Counted from the stretch's first letter, positions 1 through 8,528 are shown. The stretch is 64,000 bases of DNA from Zunongwangia endophytica (GCF_030409505.1 NZ_JAUFPZ010000002.1:1302001-1366000), one strand, 5' to 3'. The notes: generated from the letters alone by a model not told the origin. Made by a program: numbers and translations.

Positions 1-1032
1 GTAAGTCGGCAATTTGAAGGTACTGGTATTGGCTTACACTTAACCAAGTCTATAGCCGAACTGCACCACGGCACTGTTAAGGCGGAGAACAATAGGAATC
101 AGCAGGGTTGTACGTTTATCGTTAGTGCACCTTTGGGGAAAAGCCACTTAAAGGAAAGTGAGATTACTGGAGAAAATTATGCTACTACCTTTACTAGCAA
201 TGAATATCGCATTATAGATACTATTGATGATCAAGAGGACATAACAAATACTTCTGAAAAAAATAAACCCACCGTCCTAATCGTGGATGATGATAGTGAA
301 ATAAGAAATTATATCGCTATTGAATTAAAAAGCCATTACAACATCATAAAGAAAGAAAACGGAAAATTAGCTGTTCCTGAAGTGATTTCACAGGCTCCCG
401 ATTTAATAATTAGTGACGTCGTAATGCCTGAAATGGACGGCATACTATTTACCAGAAAAATCAAGAAAAATATTCATACAAACCATATTCCTATTATCCT
501 TTTAACCGGTAAAACCGATAAAGAAACTAACCTTGAAGGCTTAGAAATTGGAGCTGATGCTTATATCAACAAACCTTTTAATATAGAAATTTTAAAAAAG
601 ACTGTAAAAAACCTTATTAAAAACAGGAATATTTTAAAGAACACTTATTCTGGAAATCAACTGAATGAAGAAAAAATTAAACATATAGATTTAAAATCTG
701 GTGATGAAAGTTTGGTTGAAAAATTTATGGATGTTGTAAATGCTAACATTAGTAATTCAGAATTAAACGTAGAAATGGTTGCTTCAGAATTAGGTATAAG
801 CAGAGTTCATCTTTATCGGAAATTAAAACAGCTCACCAACCAATCTGCCGGAGAATTAATTACCAATATAAGGTTGAAAGAAGCTGCTAATTTACTGATT
901 TCCAAAAATATTAATATAGCTGAAATAGCGTATGCCGTAGGTTTTTCCAGCACATCAAAATTTTCTACTAAGTTTAAAGACTTGTATGGAATGTCCCCCA
1001 CAAGCTACCGAAAAGAGCATAATAATATTTAA
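1..1032 (+). CDS. Hybrid two-component system (HTCS) sensor/regulator, C-terminal part (5' end outside window)
   Basis: The reading frame is open from base 1, so the protein starts before the window; only the last 343 residues are visible. In order these are the end of a histidine kinase ATPase domain (glycine-rich box GTGIGLHLTKS near residue 8), a linker, a response-regulator receiver domain (about residues 88-205, acidic patch VDDD and phospho-acceptor Asp in ISDVVMPEMDG), and a C-terminal AraC-type helix-turn-helix (about 240-340). This fusion is the HTCS family of Bacteroidota, whose periplasmic sensor part binds oligosaccharides and whose AraC part activates polysaccharide loci. It converges with the minus-strand xylan locus and probably senses xylo-oligosaccharides (inference from position). 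Its operator is probably the 31-bp repeat found before xusA and before the GH95 operon. Confidence 0.95.
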   Translation, partial: VSRQFEGTGIGLHLTKSIAELHHGTVKAENNRNQQGCTFIVSAPLGKSHLKESEITGENYATTFTSNEYRIIDTIDDQEDITNTSEKNKPTVLIVDDDSEIRNYIAIELKSHYNIIKKENGKLAVPEVISQAPDLIISDVVMPEMDGILFTRKIKKNIHTNHIPIILLTGKTDKETNLEGLEIGADAYINKPFNIEILKKTVKNLIKNRNILKNTYSGNQLNEEKIKHIDLKSGDESLVEKFMDVVNANISNSELNVEMVASELGISRVHLYRKLKQLTNQSAGELITNIRLKEAANLLISKNINIAEIAYAVGFSSTSKFSTKFKDLYGMSPTSYRKEHNNI

Positions 1033-1464
1033 TTTAATGAATCTCTAAATAAATTGATCACTGCTTAAAGTATTAATATTAGTAAATATCCGTATAGTTT
1101 CTCCTGAAACAATTTCTCGTGTACCATTAAAGTATTTTTTTAGATTTAAACTTCAGACTATAACAAATACCTTTTTAATAATAGTATACGTTCCCGGTAT
1201 TAGATTCCATTAATGCAGAAGTATTCATATACTACACTTTTATTGAGCTTCTATGCAAACTCTATTACGGCTACATTATTTAATATTATCGAATCTCTTT
1301 TTTTTCTAAAAATCAACATATTATTCTTCAAATTTGGAACTTGATTGTTGAGCTAACCAAATCTTAAATAAAGGTAAAACTGTAAACTGTCAAAATCGAA
1401 GTATCGTGCTATTAAAAATGCTATAGAGCATATTTTACATTCCTGATAGTTTATCAATTAGATT
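1033..1464. other. Convergent intergenic region, AT-rich, possible gene relic
   Basis: No intact gene is visible between the HTCS stop and the GH8 stop. On the minus strand, roughly 1047-1150 reads as a short open stretch containing NGTREIVSGETIRI before a stop, which resembles the tail of a carbohydrate enzyme, but the match is too short to assign. I see no convincing strong hairpin terminator. Confidence 0.5.
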
Positions 1465-2772
1465 TTAGTTTACTTGCGGAGTAATAATCCGATATTTACC
1501 ACCTAATTGCATGAGGCTAAATAGGTGAAGCAGCCCATCAAAATAAGGGTCAAAATAGCCATCTTCATAAGGTTCTAGTTTTGCATCCCAGATTTCGTCT
1601 AAAAATTTCCACCCCTTAGGATGGGTAGTCATTAGGGAAGTTGTAGCAGCAGTAGAAACAAGACCAAGCGAATGTCTTAACTTCTGAAAGTCTCCCGCTG
1701 GAAGTATCCAATCTGGAGTAGAGCCATCTATATTATATTGATCTACGTAATTTTCTATACCCTCACAGTACAAAAAGTTTTGGAATCGGTGCGCATATTG
1801 TTGCTGCCATTCCCTGTCTTTAGCAAACCAACTATAATCCATAGCGATATTAAAAGGAACCCGCCAGGAATCGTACCTAAATGCGTCCCCCATTTTTCCA
1901 CGACTATGAGGTGCCCCACTAAATTCGGCGTAATCTGGATTTAAACCTGTTTCGGGGTGTGTAGTACGGTGTAGAAAAGCCCTTGCGGTATCGGCAGTTG
2001 TCTGGTAAAATTCTTCGTGGCCGTCTTTGGCATATTCTGCCCAAATTTCAAAGAAGGCAGGAACATGATAAGAAGGGTCTGTCCAGTCATATCCGCCATT
2101 ATGAGGGACAAAAGTTATTTGTTTATGTTCCTCATTTAGTATATTCCTAACACCTCCAGTACCATCTTTGCTCCACATCGCATCCAGAATCCTTCTGGCT
2201 TCACCGTAATAATCTATTCCCGTTTCATTCCCCCAAAGATTCGAAGCGAAAAGTAATGAAGTAATAAAAAATAATTCTCCATCTGAAGCTGATCCTCCCG
2301 AATTTTTAATTCCCGTTTTAGGGTCTACGCTCCATGCAAAATAAGCTTCATTGGGTCCTTTCTGGTGCTGCATGTATTTAACCGTCCAGCGCCATAATTT
2401 GTCAAAAACTTCTTTCTTATTTAACTGAACTGCCACCATTAACCCGTAAGACAGTCCTTCGGTACGAGCATCTTTATTTTTAAGATCAGAAACGTAAGCC
2501 AAAGAATCCTCTACTTCAAAATATACTCTATTTGGACCTTCAAAAACATCATAATAGGCCTTTTCTAGTTTTACATCAATATCCGCTTGAGAATAACCAG
2601 CTTCTAAAAATAGGTTTCTATACTCTCCGGTTTCCGAAGCACCTTTAGTCCAAGGCACCATTTCACCACGCGAATCCTGTACTTTCTCATCACAATCTTG
2701 CGCGATGATATTTTCTGTTAATAACATCAAGCCGATGATAAATACCAGCGATAAATAAATTTTTTTATTCAT
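1465..2772 (-). CDS. GH8 reducing-end xylose-releasing exo-oligoxylanase
   Basis: A 435-residue protein with a Sec signal peptide (cleavage near Ala-Gln 24-25, MLLTENIIAQ). It is a full-length glycoside hydrolase family 8 enzyme. The general acid is Glu105 in the TEGLSYG motif; ASDGELF (about 162-168) and DAFRYDSWRVP (296-306) carry the other conserved acidic residues, including the catalytic base region. This subgroup resembles the Rex enzymes that remove xylose from the reducing end of xylo-oligosaccharides, so it probably acts in the periplasm on products of the two GH10 enzymes. It is the last gene of the minus-strand xylan locus and lies downstream of a series of decayed genes. An endo-acting GH8 xylanase is possible but less likely given the close likeness to Rex. 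Confidence 0.9.
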   Translation of the reverse strand: MNKKIYLSLVFIIGLMLLTENIIAQDCDEKVQDSRGEMVPWTKGASETGEYRNLFLEAGYSQADIDVKLEKAYYDVFEGPNRVYFEVEDSLAYVSDLKNKDARTEGLSYGLMVAVQLNKKEVFDKLWRWTVKYMQHQKGPNEAYFAWSVDPKTGIKNSGGSASDGELFFITSLLFASNLWGNETGIDYYGEARRILDAMWSKDGTGGVRNILNEEHKQITFVPHNGGYDWTDPSYHVPAFFEIWAEYAKDGHEEFYQTTADTARAFLHRTTHPETGLNPDYAEFSGAPHSRGKMGDAFRYDSWRVPFNIAMDYSWFAKDREWQQQYAHRFQNFLYCEGIENYVDQYNIDGSTPDWILPAGDFQKLRHSLGLVSTAATTSLMTTHPKGWKFLDEIWDAKLEPYEDGYFDPYFDGLLHLFSLMQLGGKYRIITPQVN

Positions 2773-2813
2773 ATTCCTATTTTTTAATTCAAATTAGAAG
2801 TTTTTACAGCTTC

Positions 2814-2960
2814 TTATTCTGGCTCTGCTTCGTTTGCCGATGTTACGCAAAGATCAATTATATTCACGGTAATGCTTCCGGCTATCTTTGTTAGTTAAAA
2901 GAAAATCTCCTGAAACGATATCTCGCAAATTTTTGAAATTTTAGCTATCGAAAACATAGC
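2814..2960 (-). pseudogene. Relic of the C-terminal end of a GH43 enzyme
   Basis: Read on the minus strand, this non-coding stretch still encodes pieces matching the end of the intact GH43 at 34150-35898. KNL...VSGDFL corresponds to ENLGGKVSGDIL; after a frameshift, KIAGSIT...TSANEAEPE and a stop codon (2814-2816) correspond to NVAGGFT...TSANDAAPN and its stop. Upstream the frame is broken by stops and no further conserved sequence is clear. It is the eroded tail of a second copy of that enzyme type (GH43 with a concanavalin-like C-terminal domain), sitting just before GH8. It is not expected to give a functional product. Confidence 0.75.
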
Positions 2961-3079
2961 TGAATTTTCCAAGAGATCAATTTACCTGCAAATAAAAGCT
3001 TACTATTAATATTTATTCTCTTCACTATGATTGTTACTTTATTTTTTAAAACAGCAATTAGCTGAAGAGCAAAATTATT

Positions 3080-3924
3080 TTACTTTACCCCTTCTTCTTT
3101 TTGTTCTACTTTCTTAATGATGCCGTCTTCATTGTAATATATATAATCTACCTTAATTGATCGCCGATAGCTTCCTCCACTTGGTAATATCCCCTTATGG
3201 TAAAAGCAATTATCTTTCCCCTTTATTCAATAATACTGATGAATCGTAGAACCATTGGGAGCGCTATCTGTAAGTATTTCACGGTATTTCCAAGGTCCTT
3301 CCGGACTATTAGAAGTAGCTTATTCAATTCTATCTCGTTCTTCTACCTTGCTTACATACACTAAATAATAAAGCCTTTTCTTTTGTAAACCCAGGGACCC
3401 TCTATAAAATTCTTTGGATTGCAATAGTGGATTTGTACATCCAATTCGATCATATTATCCTTCAAGTTTAAGGCTACCATTACCCCGTACAAATATGCCT
3501 GACCATCCTCCTCTACGAAAGGCTTCTACTTTAGCATACTTAAATGGACCTAATGGAGTTAGCAATCGCTACTCCTATGGCTGCCGCTCCATCACCTCTT
3601 TCATCATCTTTTTGAAATGTGGATACATAAAAATAAAATTTATCATATCTTTCTACCACCTCTGCCGCATAGTCATCTCCAGTTGCCCAGAAAAACTTTT
3701 TTGGTGAAAGCATTGGACCATGATTGATGCAATGCATCATGTTGGTTGAAGAGAAAACCAACCAACCAATCCTTCATTTCATAATTGGTGGAAGATAATG
3801 ATGCCGTATCATGACTGGTATATAAATAAACGGTGTCCTCATAAACCAACGGAGTAGGATCTGCAGTAAACACATCAGTAATAATTGGGTTTTGGGCAAT
3901 TAAAAAATGGGAAGTAAGCAACAT
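3080..3924 (-). pseudogene. Frameshifted GH43 pseudogene
   Basis: From an ATG at 3924 the minus strand encodes a short secretion-like leader and a GH43 start (FTADPTPLVYEDTVYLYTSH, with the catalytic-base Asp), then shifts frame into FSSTNMMHCINHGPMLSP and on to GVAIANS. It shifts again into EEDGQAYLYG, ALNLKDNMIELD and [13 protein letters not shown] (the Glu of the general-acid motif), and meets stop codons soon after. Later pieces (YATSNSPEGPWKY-like, YYNEDGIIKKVEQKEEGVK) lead to a stop at about 3080. The segment holding the central IDP motif is missing. At least three frame changes and several stops make it non-functional. The closest intact relatives here are the GH43 genes at 4224, 29507 and 32816. 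Confidence 0.85.
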
Positions 3925-3995
3925 CTAGATTCCCATTAATGTGGGGATATTAATCTTTTGTTTCACAATTTACGATTTTGGTCATTTTTTAAGTT

Positions 3996-4217
3996 CTATT
4001 TTATGTTGCTTTCCTTTAGTAGTGGATCCAATCGTTCATTTCCTACGGGCAGTGCCTCTACCCATTTTTCAGCAGGCTTATCATACCAGAGTTTTAATTG
4101 GGAATCTTCCTGACTCCAGGATTGGAAAGGTAAAATCAAAAAAAGTATCCCAAAAATTGTGGAAACAAAGAAAACAGAAGTACTATTTTTTAAAATTATA
4201 ATCTTACCAATACCCAT
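3996..4217 (-). pseudogene. 5' stub of a GH95 gene (truncated)
   Basis: A 73-codon frame begins with ATG at 4217, six bases after the stop of the preceding GH43. It has a signal peptide (hydrophobic core VFFVSTIFGILFLILP, cleavage near SWSQ) followed by LWYDKPAEKWVEALPVGN, the signature start of family 95 enzymes. The intact GH95 at 43542-46004 has the equivalent [22 protein letters not shown]. After VGNERL the similarity ends and a stop follows, so about 750 residues are missing. It might be translated to a small secreted peptide but cannot be an enzyme. It marks a deleted second GH95. Confidence 0.85.
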
Positions 4218-4223
4218 ACCTTT

Positions 4224-5582
4224 CTATTTATCAAATTGAATCCAGTCGACTTCAACCCCTTCTCCACTTTGCAGTTGCACTATTAAATCCTGAACGGCGG
4301 TTATATCGAATTTTATCGGAACTGAAAAAACATCCCAATTTCCCCCTTTTTGGATATTTATTTCAGCAAGTTTCTTAGCATTCTCACCTGTCAGTTTCAG
4401 CGCTACAGTACCGCCGGTTAATGATCTTGCCCTAATTTTAACATTTTTTGATTTTTTGGAGCCAAAATCAATACGATTATATCTGATCCAGGCATCAGGT
4501 TTATTCAATACTACTTTCCAACCCTGAAAAGGATCAAGCCGGTCTAAGAAAACGGCTTCAGCTCCATAATTGCCTTTTTCGCTATATCGGTCTATTTGAA
4601 TTTCAGAAGTGCTGGAGGTAATTCCCACTCCGCGTTTAGTTGGAATCACTTTTTTAATGTTTCCATTCTCTACAAAAAACAAACTATCAGCGCGAATAGA
4701 ACGATTTTTATCAAAATCGGGAGAAAGATCATTATCGTGATAAAATAAGTACCACTGATCGTCATAATTTACGACGGAATGGTGGTTGGTCCAGGTACCC
4801 GAAGCCGATTCATCCATAATCACACCCTGATGGGTAAAAGGTCCCATCGGATTATCGGCTATGCTATATTCCAGTCTTTCAGTATTATTGGCAACGTGCG
4901 GATAAGTCATATAGTAAGTGCTATTTCTCTCAAACACAAAAGGTCCTTCAATATGCCCTTTTTGAGGAATCTCATTGAAAGTTTTTGCTTTAGAATCTAA
5001 TTCCAACATATTATCCTTCAGTTTTGCGCCATAGATTTTTCCGCGTGACCAATACAAGTAAGCCTGTCCGTCTTTATCGATAAAAACATTGGGATCTATG
5101 CCTTCCACGCCTTCAATATGGTTTGGCTGCGGCTTATAGGGACCTTCAGGCCTATTAGCAACTGCCACCCCAATGGAGAAGCCTTTTTCTCCGTCTCCGG
5201 CTTCTTTGAGTCTGGTAGGAAAATACAAATAAAATTTGCCGTTTTTGGATATTGCATCAGGTGCCCACATACTGTAAGCCTTAGAATCTGCCCAGGGAAC
5301 ATCTTTTTGATCCAGAATTTTTCCGTGGTCTGTCCAATCCGTTAGGTTTTCCGAAGAAAAAACGTGGTAGTCAGCCATATTAAACCATTCTGCACGGCCT
5401 TCGCCATCCGGCTGCACAATATCATGGGAAGGAAATACATATACTTTCCCGTTAAATACTCTTGCTGTAGGATCTGCAGTAAACTGATCCATTATCAGCG
5501 GATTTTGTGCAAAAGCATTCAACGAAAGGAAAAGTATTAACAGATTTAGAAATATCGTTTTCAGAATATTTATATTTTTCAT
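4224..5582 (-). CDS. GH43 beta-xylosidase / alpha-L-arabinofuranosidase with C-terminal CBM6-like domain
   Basis: A 452-residue secreted protein (signal peptide to about Ala25). The five-bladed GH43 domain spans about 30-320, with catalytic base Asp37 (FTADPT), the Asp163 pKa modulator (GIDPNVF) and general acid Glu212 (HIEGPF). A beta-sandwich of CBM6 type follows (about 325-452, ending EVDWIQFDK). I chose the ATG at 5582; the longer frame uses a TTG at 5606 and would add residues in front of a good signal peptide. The ATG lies one base after the stop of a decayed GH43 tail (5584-5700), suggesting it was once translationally coupled to that gene. Family 43 includes xylosidases, arabinofuranosidases and galactanases; substrate is inferred from the xylan context. 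Confidence 0.88.
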   Translation of the reverse strand: MKNINILKTIFLNLLILFLSLNAFAQNPLIMDQFTADPTARVFNGKVYVFPSHDIVQPDGEGRAEWFNMADYHVFSSENLTDWTDHGKILDQKDVPWADSKAYSMWAPDAISKNGKFYLYFPTRLKEAGDGEKGFSIGVAVANRPEGPYKPQPNHIEGVEGIDPNVFIDKDGQAYLYWSRGKIYGAKLKDNMLELDSKAKTFNEIPQKGHIEGPFVFERNSTYYMTYPHVANNTERLEYSIADNPMGPFTHQGVIMDESASGTWTNHHSVVNYDDQWYLFYHDNDLSPDFDKNRSIRADSLFFVENGNIKKVIPTKRGVGITSSTSEIQIDRYSEKGNYGAEAVFLDRLDPFQGWKVVLNKPDAWIRYNRIDFGSKKSKNVKIRARSLTGGTVALKLTGENAKKLAEINIQKGGNWDVFSVPIKFDITAVQDLIVQLQSGEGVEVDWIQFDK

Positions 5583-5583
5583 T

Positions 5584-5700
5584 TTAATTATTTTTTTCAG
5601 TTTCAATTTTCAAGTAATCGAAATCTACCTACCCTCCTGCTTCTTTTGTAGGATAATTGAATAGCGCAAACCTATATCCCGTAAACAGATTGAAAATTAT
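5584..5700 (-). pseudogene. Relic of the C-terminus of a GH43_12-type enzyme
   Basis: On the minus strand this spacer encodes GYRFALFNYPTKEAGG, an in-frame TAG, then VDFDYLKIE and a TAA stop at 5584-5586. The intact GH43 at 23316-24872 ends with GYRYALFNYATKTSGGYADFDYFRID, an almost perfect counterpart. Everything upstream of the piece has gone, replaced by the end of the CE15 gene. It is the last 30-odd codons of a lost GH43 gene that once preceded the GH43 at 4224. Confidence 0.85.
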
Positions 5701-5731
5701 AAAGTGTAAATTTTTTTCTTTTCCATAATCT

Positions 5732-7057
5732 TTATTTGAAATAGAATTTGGCAAATTCTATAAAAAAAGGCCAGTTAGGTACTTCGGTATGACCGCCTTT
5801 ATGAATTCTGAAAACAATTTTGCCTTCAGATAAAAATTCTCCTACTTCAGGAAATTCGGTTTTTGACAGTCCTTTTTCTTCATAAATTTCGTAAGCCGGA
5901 CTCGCGTGAACGCCGGCTAAGAACATTCCCCTGGCATCAATCCAGTTTCCTTCAACTTTAGGATCTCCGCTACTTATAAAAATCGGACGCGGCGCTGCAA
6001 GTGCAATTAGATGATGGGCATCTACAGCAAGATCTTTTGTTTTTAAAGGGCCACCGTATTTTATAAAATTAGGAGTAAACCAATGATATTGGGAACTGGA
6101 GATCAGATTCTCTAATTGTTCTCCAAAATTACGTCGAAGGATTTTTGTTCCACCCGCCCCAGCAGATCCTATAAATCCAACTGCAAATCGATCTTCATAC
6201 GCCATAGCGACCATTGCGGCCTTTCCATAACGAGAAAGTCCTTCTATAGCGACATGCTTTGCATTAATTTCTGGATGCTTTTCAAAATAATCCATAGCAC
6301 GGCTAGCACCCCAGGCCCAAGCTCTTAAAGTTCCCCAGTCATCCAATTTTCGTGGTTCTCCTTTATTTACAAGACCAATAATACCTTCCCTTAGTCCTGC
6401 ACCATTGTCTGCTTGATAACTTGTAGGAATTAAACTGGCATAACCCCAATTTTGAGCTAGCAATTGTTGCTGCCAGGGATTTTCTTGGTCAGCATTTGGG
6501 TTGAAGCCTGCTGGAAAATTCCAATCGAATTTTAAAACTAAGGGTATTTTTTTTTCTGTATTTTTTGGAAGGGTTAAAGTCATCTGGATCTCCACATCGA
6601 TCTCTGGATAAGCAGAATTATCTACTACTCCCAAAAGTTTATTAATCTGAACCTCATATTTGCCAATAACTGAATCTTTTTGAGAAATAACCTTCCAATT
6701 TACAGCGGGAATATTTTCAGGGATGTGTCCATAAACCTCAGCATTAAAATATTCTTTAATTTCCTGTTTGCGTTTTTCCCATGCAGAAACTGAAGTGACT
6801 TTTGATCCACCTTTAGAAATCAAGAGTTCTGGCAAACTGTAATCTTTTACTTTGGATTCATCTGCATTCGCAGCATTAGGATCGTTCGGATTTCCGGACG
6901 GTCCCGGCCTTAGGAACTCTATTTGTAGTTTCTGAAGCATTAATTGATGATCCTTCACGCTTAGGCGATAAATACTGTCCCGCTCCTGCTGAGAAAACTG
7001 TCCCATCGATTGACTGATGAAACCAAAGAAAAATGCAATGATAAATAATCGTTTCAT
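5732..7057 (-). CDS. CE15 glucuronoyl esterase
   Basis: A 441-residue secreted alpha/beta hydrolase (signal peptide about 1-19). The nucleophile Ser275 lies in EGLSRYGKA, the G-x-S-R-x-G-K signature of carbohydrate esterase family 15, and the catalytic His is in HKGGHTEVPNW near the C-terminus. CE15 enzymes cut the ester between 4-O-methyl-glucuronic acid of xylan and lignin alcohols. The size fits bacterial members, which carry an N-terminal extension of about 70-100 residues. It follows the GH10 gene (7175-8329) in the same direction with a 117-base gap and probably belongs to the same transcript. The presence of glucuronate release fits the uronate isomerase and TRAP genes at the other end of the window. 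Confidence 0.9.
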   Translation of the reverse strand: MKRLFIIAFFFGFISQSMGQFSQQERDSIYRLSVKDHQLMLQKLQIEFLRPGPSGNPNDPNAANADESKVKDYSLPELLISKGGSKVTSVSAWEKRKQEIKEYFNAEVYGHIPENIPAVNWKVISQKDSVIGKYEVQINKLLGVVDNSAYPEIDVEIQMTLTLPKNTEKKIPLVLKFDWNFPAGFNPNADQENPWQQQLLAQNWGYASLIPTSYQADNGAGLREGIIGLVNKGEPRKLDDWGTLRAWAWGASRAMDYFEKHPEINAKHVAIEGLSRYGKAAMVAMAYEDRFAVGFIGSAGAGGTKILRRNFGEQLENLISSSQYHWFTPNFIKYGGPLKTKDLAVDAHHLIALAAPRPIFISSGDPKVEGNWIDARGMFLAGVHASPAYEIYEEKGLSKTEFPEVGEFLSEGKIVFRIHKGGHTEVPNWPFFIEFAKFYFK

Positions 7058-7174
7058 TTTTAAAATTTTACAGTAGAATTAACCTATTTTAATTTGTAAT
7101 CACTACATGGAAAAATGCCAAATACACAGATAAGTAAACAGACTTTTTCTTTTATAATTTCAAATTTTGTAGGC

Positions 7175-8329
7175 TTACTTTACCTCAGCCAAAGTTATAA
7201 GCTCATTTACCACAGGCTTAGCCTGGTTTTTACGATCAAATAGCAACGGATAATCGATCCTTCCTCTTACCGGCCAATTGTTTTTCCATGAATTTCCATC
7301 GTTTACTCCCCAAAGAGTAACTCTTTCAATTTTATCATGATGTTTCAGGAATAATTCAAAAAATTCTACATACCTTTTCGTAAACTGTTTCTCAACATAA
7401 GCTGGTAGCTCATCTGGGAAAGGATTCATTTTATCATCGTACTCATAATTATCAGAAATTTCTGCTCCTGCATCTCCCCACGGTGAAGGTAAAACACTAA
7501 GGTCTAATTCTGTGATCATCACTTTTACTAGATTTCCATAAGCTTCCAGACTTTTTTCAAACTCCATAATATCAGGATGCTTTAATCCAATATGCCCCTG
7601 CATTCCAATCCCATCGATTTGAACATTATCATTTTTAAGCCTTTCTACCATTCGCACTACTCCGCGGCGTTTTTCCGGTACCGCCATAGAATAATCATTG
7701 TAATAAAGCTTGGCTTCTGGATCGGCTTCATGCGCAAATTCAAATGCCAATTTGATAAAATCTTCACCTAATATTTGATAGAACTTACTATCTCTATAAC
7801 TCCCATCGTCTTCAATAGCCTCATTGACCACATCCCAAGAGTGAACTCTCCCTTTGTACCTACCCACAACTGTATGAATATGATCTCTTATTCTTTGAAT
7901 AAGCACTTCTTCTGAAACCGTATTCCCATCTTTACCGGTAAAAAACCAATCGGGAGCCTGGGAGTGCCATATTAGGGTATGTCCGTGAATATGCATATCG
8001 TTTTCTTCGCCGAGCTTCACAAATTTATCTGCAAGTTCAAAATTGAATTTCCCTTCCTTTGGTTGAATTTGTGCACTTTTCATTATATTCTCGGCAACTA
8101 TAGAATTAAAATTCTGTGTGGCAACCTTAAGTTCTTCAGGCTGCCGTCCCGTAATTTGCCATGCATTAAGCGCTGTTCCAATATAAAAATTATCCTTAAA
8201 GGCATTTTTTAGGCTCAATTTGTACTTACCACTATTATCAACTGCATTTTTATGAGAATTACAGCTGTAAAATGTAAAAAACACACTTAAAATTAATATA
8301 AAAATAGACATTTTTTTTCTTTTGCACAT
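7175..8329 (-). CDS. GH10 endo-1,4-beta-xylanase (single domain, lipoprotein)
   Basis: A 384-residue lipoprotein with lipobox Cys23 (FTFYSC) and a single family 10 TIM barrel. The acid/base is Glu170 in WDVVNEAIED and the nucleophile Glu274 in ITELDLSV. The residues after the lipid Cys (NSHKNAV) lack the acidic surface-export signature seen in the other lipoproteins of this locus, so I infer a periplasm-facing enzyme that shortens imported xylo-oligosaccharides. An ATG at 8311 (MSIFILIL) is an alternative start and would remove a basic MCKRKK leader. A structured terminator-like element lies in the 240-base gap before it, so its expression may be uncoupled from the core xus genes upstream. 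Confidence 0.93.
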   Translation of the reverse strand: MCKRKKMSIFILILSVFFTFYSCNSHKNAVDNSGKYKLSLKNAFKDNFYIGTALNAWQITGRQPEELKVATQNFNSIVAENIMKSAQIQPKEGKFNFELADKFVKLGEENDMHIHGHTLIWHSQAPDWFFTGKDGNTVSEEVLIQRIRDHIHTVVGRYKGRVHSWDVVNEAIEDDGSYRDSKFYQILGEDFIKLAFEFAHEADPEAKLYYNDYSMAVPEKRRGVVRMVERLKNDNVQIDGIGMQGHIGLKHPDIMEFEKSLEAYGNLVKVMITELDLSVLPSPWGDAGAEISDNYEYDDKMNPFPDELPAYVEKQFTKRYVEFFELFLKHHDKIERVTLWGVNDGNSWKNNWPVRGRIDYPLLFDRKNQAKPVVNELITLAEVK

Positions 8330-8387
8330 AGCAGTAATATTTTAAAACTTCAAAAAATTAGTTTTCAATAATTTATAATTTCTTAAT

Positions 8388-8481
8388 AAAAAAAAGTTCC
8401 CCTAACTTCTAAAAAAGGCTAATTCACACCGGATAAGCGTTGCCATCCAGCCGGTATACAGACTTTTTTTGTTAGGAGAAC
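8388..8481 (-). terminator. Terminator-like multi-helix hairpin with U tract between the two GH10 genes
   Basis: On the transcribed (minus) strand, GTTCTCCTAAC (8481-8471) pairs over 11 positions (one G-U) with GTTAGGGGAAC (8406-8396), which is followed directly by eight U residues (8395-8388). Inside the loop, A- and U-runs (8470-8464 with 8416-8411) extend the stem and a further hairpin forms at about 8454-8426 (GGAT with ATCC). This has the form of an intrinsic terminator placed after xyn10C and before the next xylanase. Confidence 0.7.
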
Positions 8482-8528
8482 TAATCAGTAAAATTCAAAC
8501 ACTTATAAATCAAAACGGATAGCAACGC
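8437..8528 (-). promoter_or_regulatory. Candidate antiterminator helix overlapping the terminator (attenuator)
   Basis: GCGTTGCTATCC (minus strand 8528-8517) can pair with GGATGGCAACGC (8448-8437) over 12 positions with one G-U. The second arm is the apical hairpin region of the terminator, and the helix encloses the terminator's 5' arm, so the two folds compete. This is the arrangement of a transcription attenuator. No ligand, leader peptide or known riboswitch class is recognisable. Confidence 0.5.

Noticed and set aside
133..1032. A separate gene starting at a TTG at 133
   Set aside because: The frame is open from base 1 and encodes kinase ATPase-domain sequence before 133, so this is the inside of a longer HTCS gene.
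3941..4201. Plus-strand 86-codon frame
   Set aside because: Antisense to the GH95 stub, no family features; a shadow frame.
2814..5700. Mobile element as the cause of the pseudogene cluster
   Set aside because: I found no transposase, terminal inverted repeats or target duplications; the pattern fits deletion and decay.
7245..7260. AATCGAT-containing sequence resembling a LacI operator
   Set aside because: It lies inside the GH10 coding sequence and is not palindromic beyond the core.
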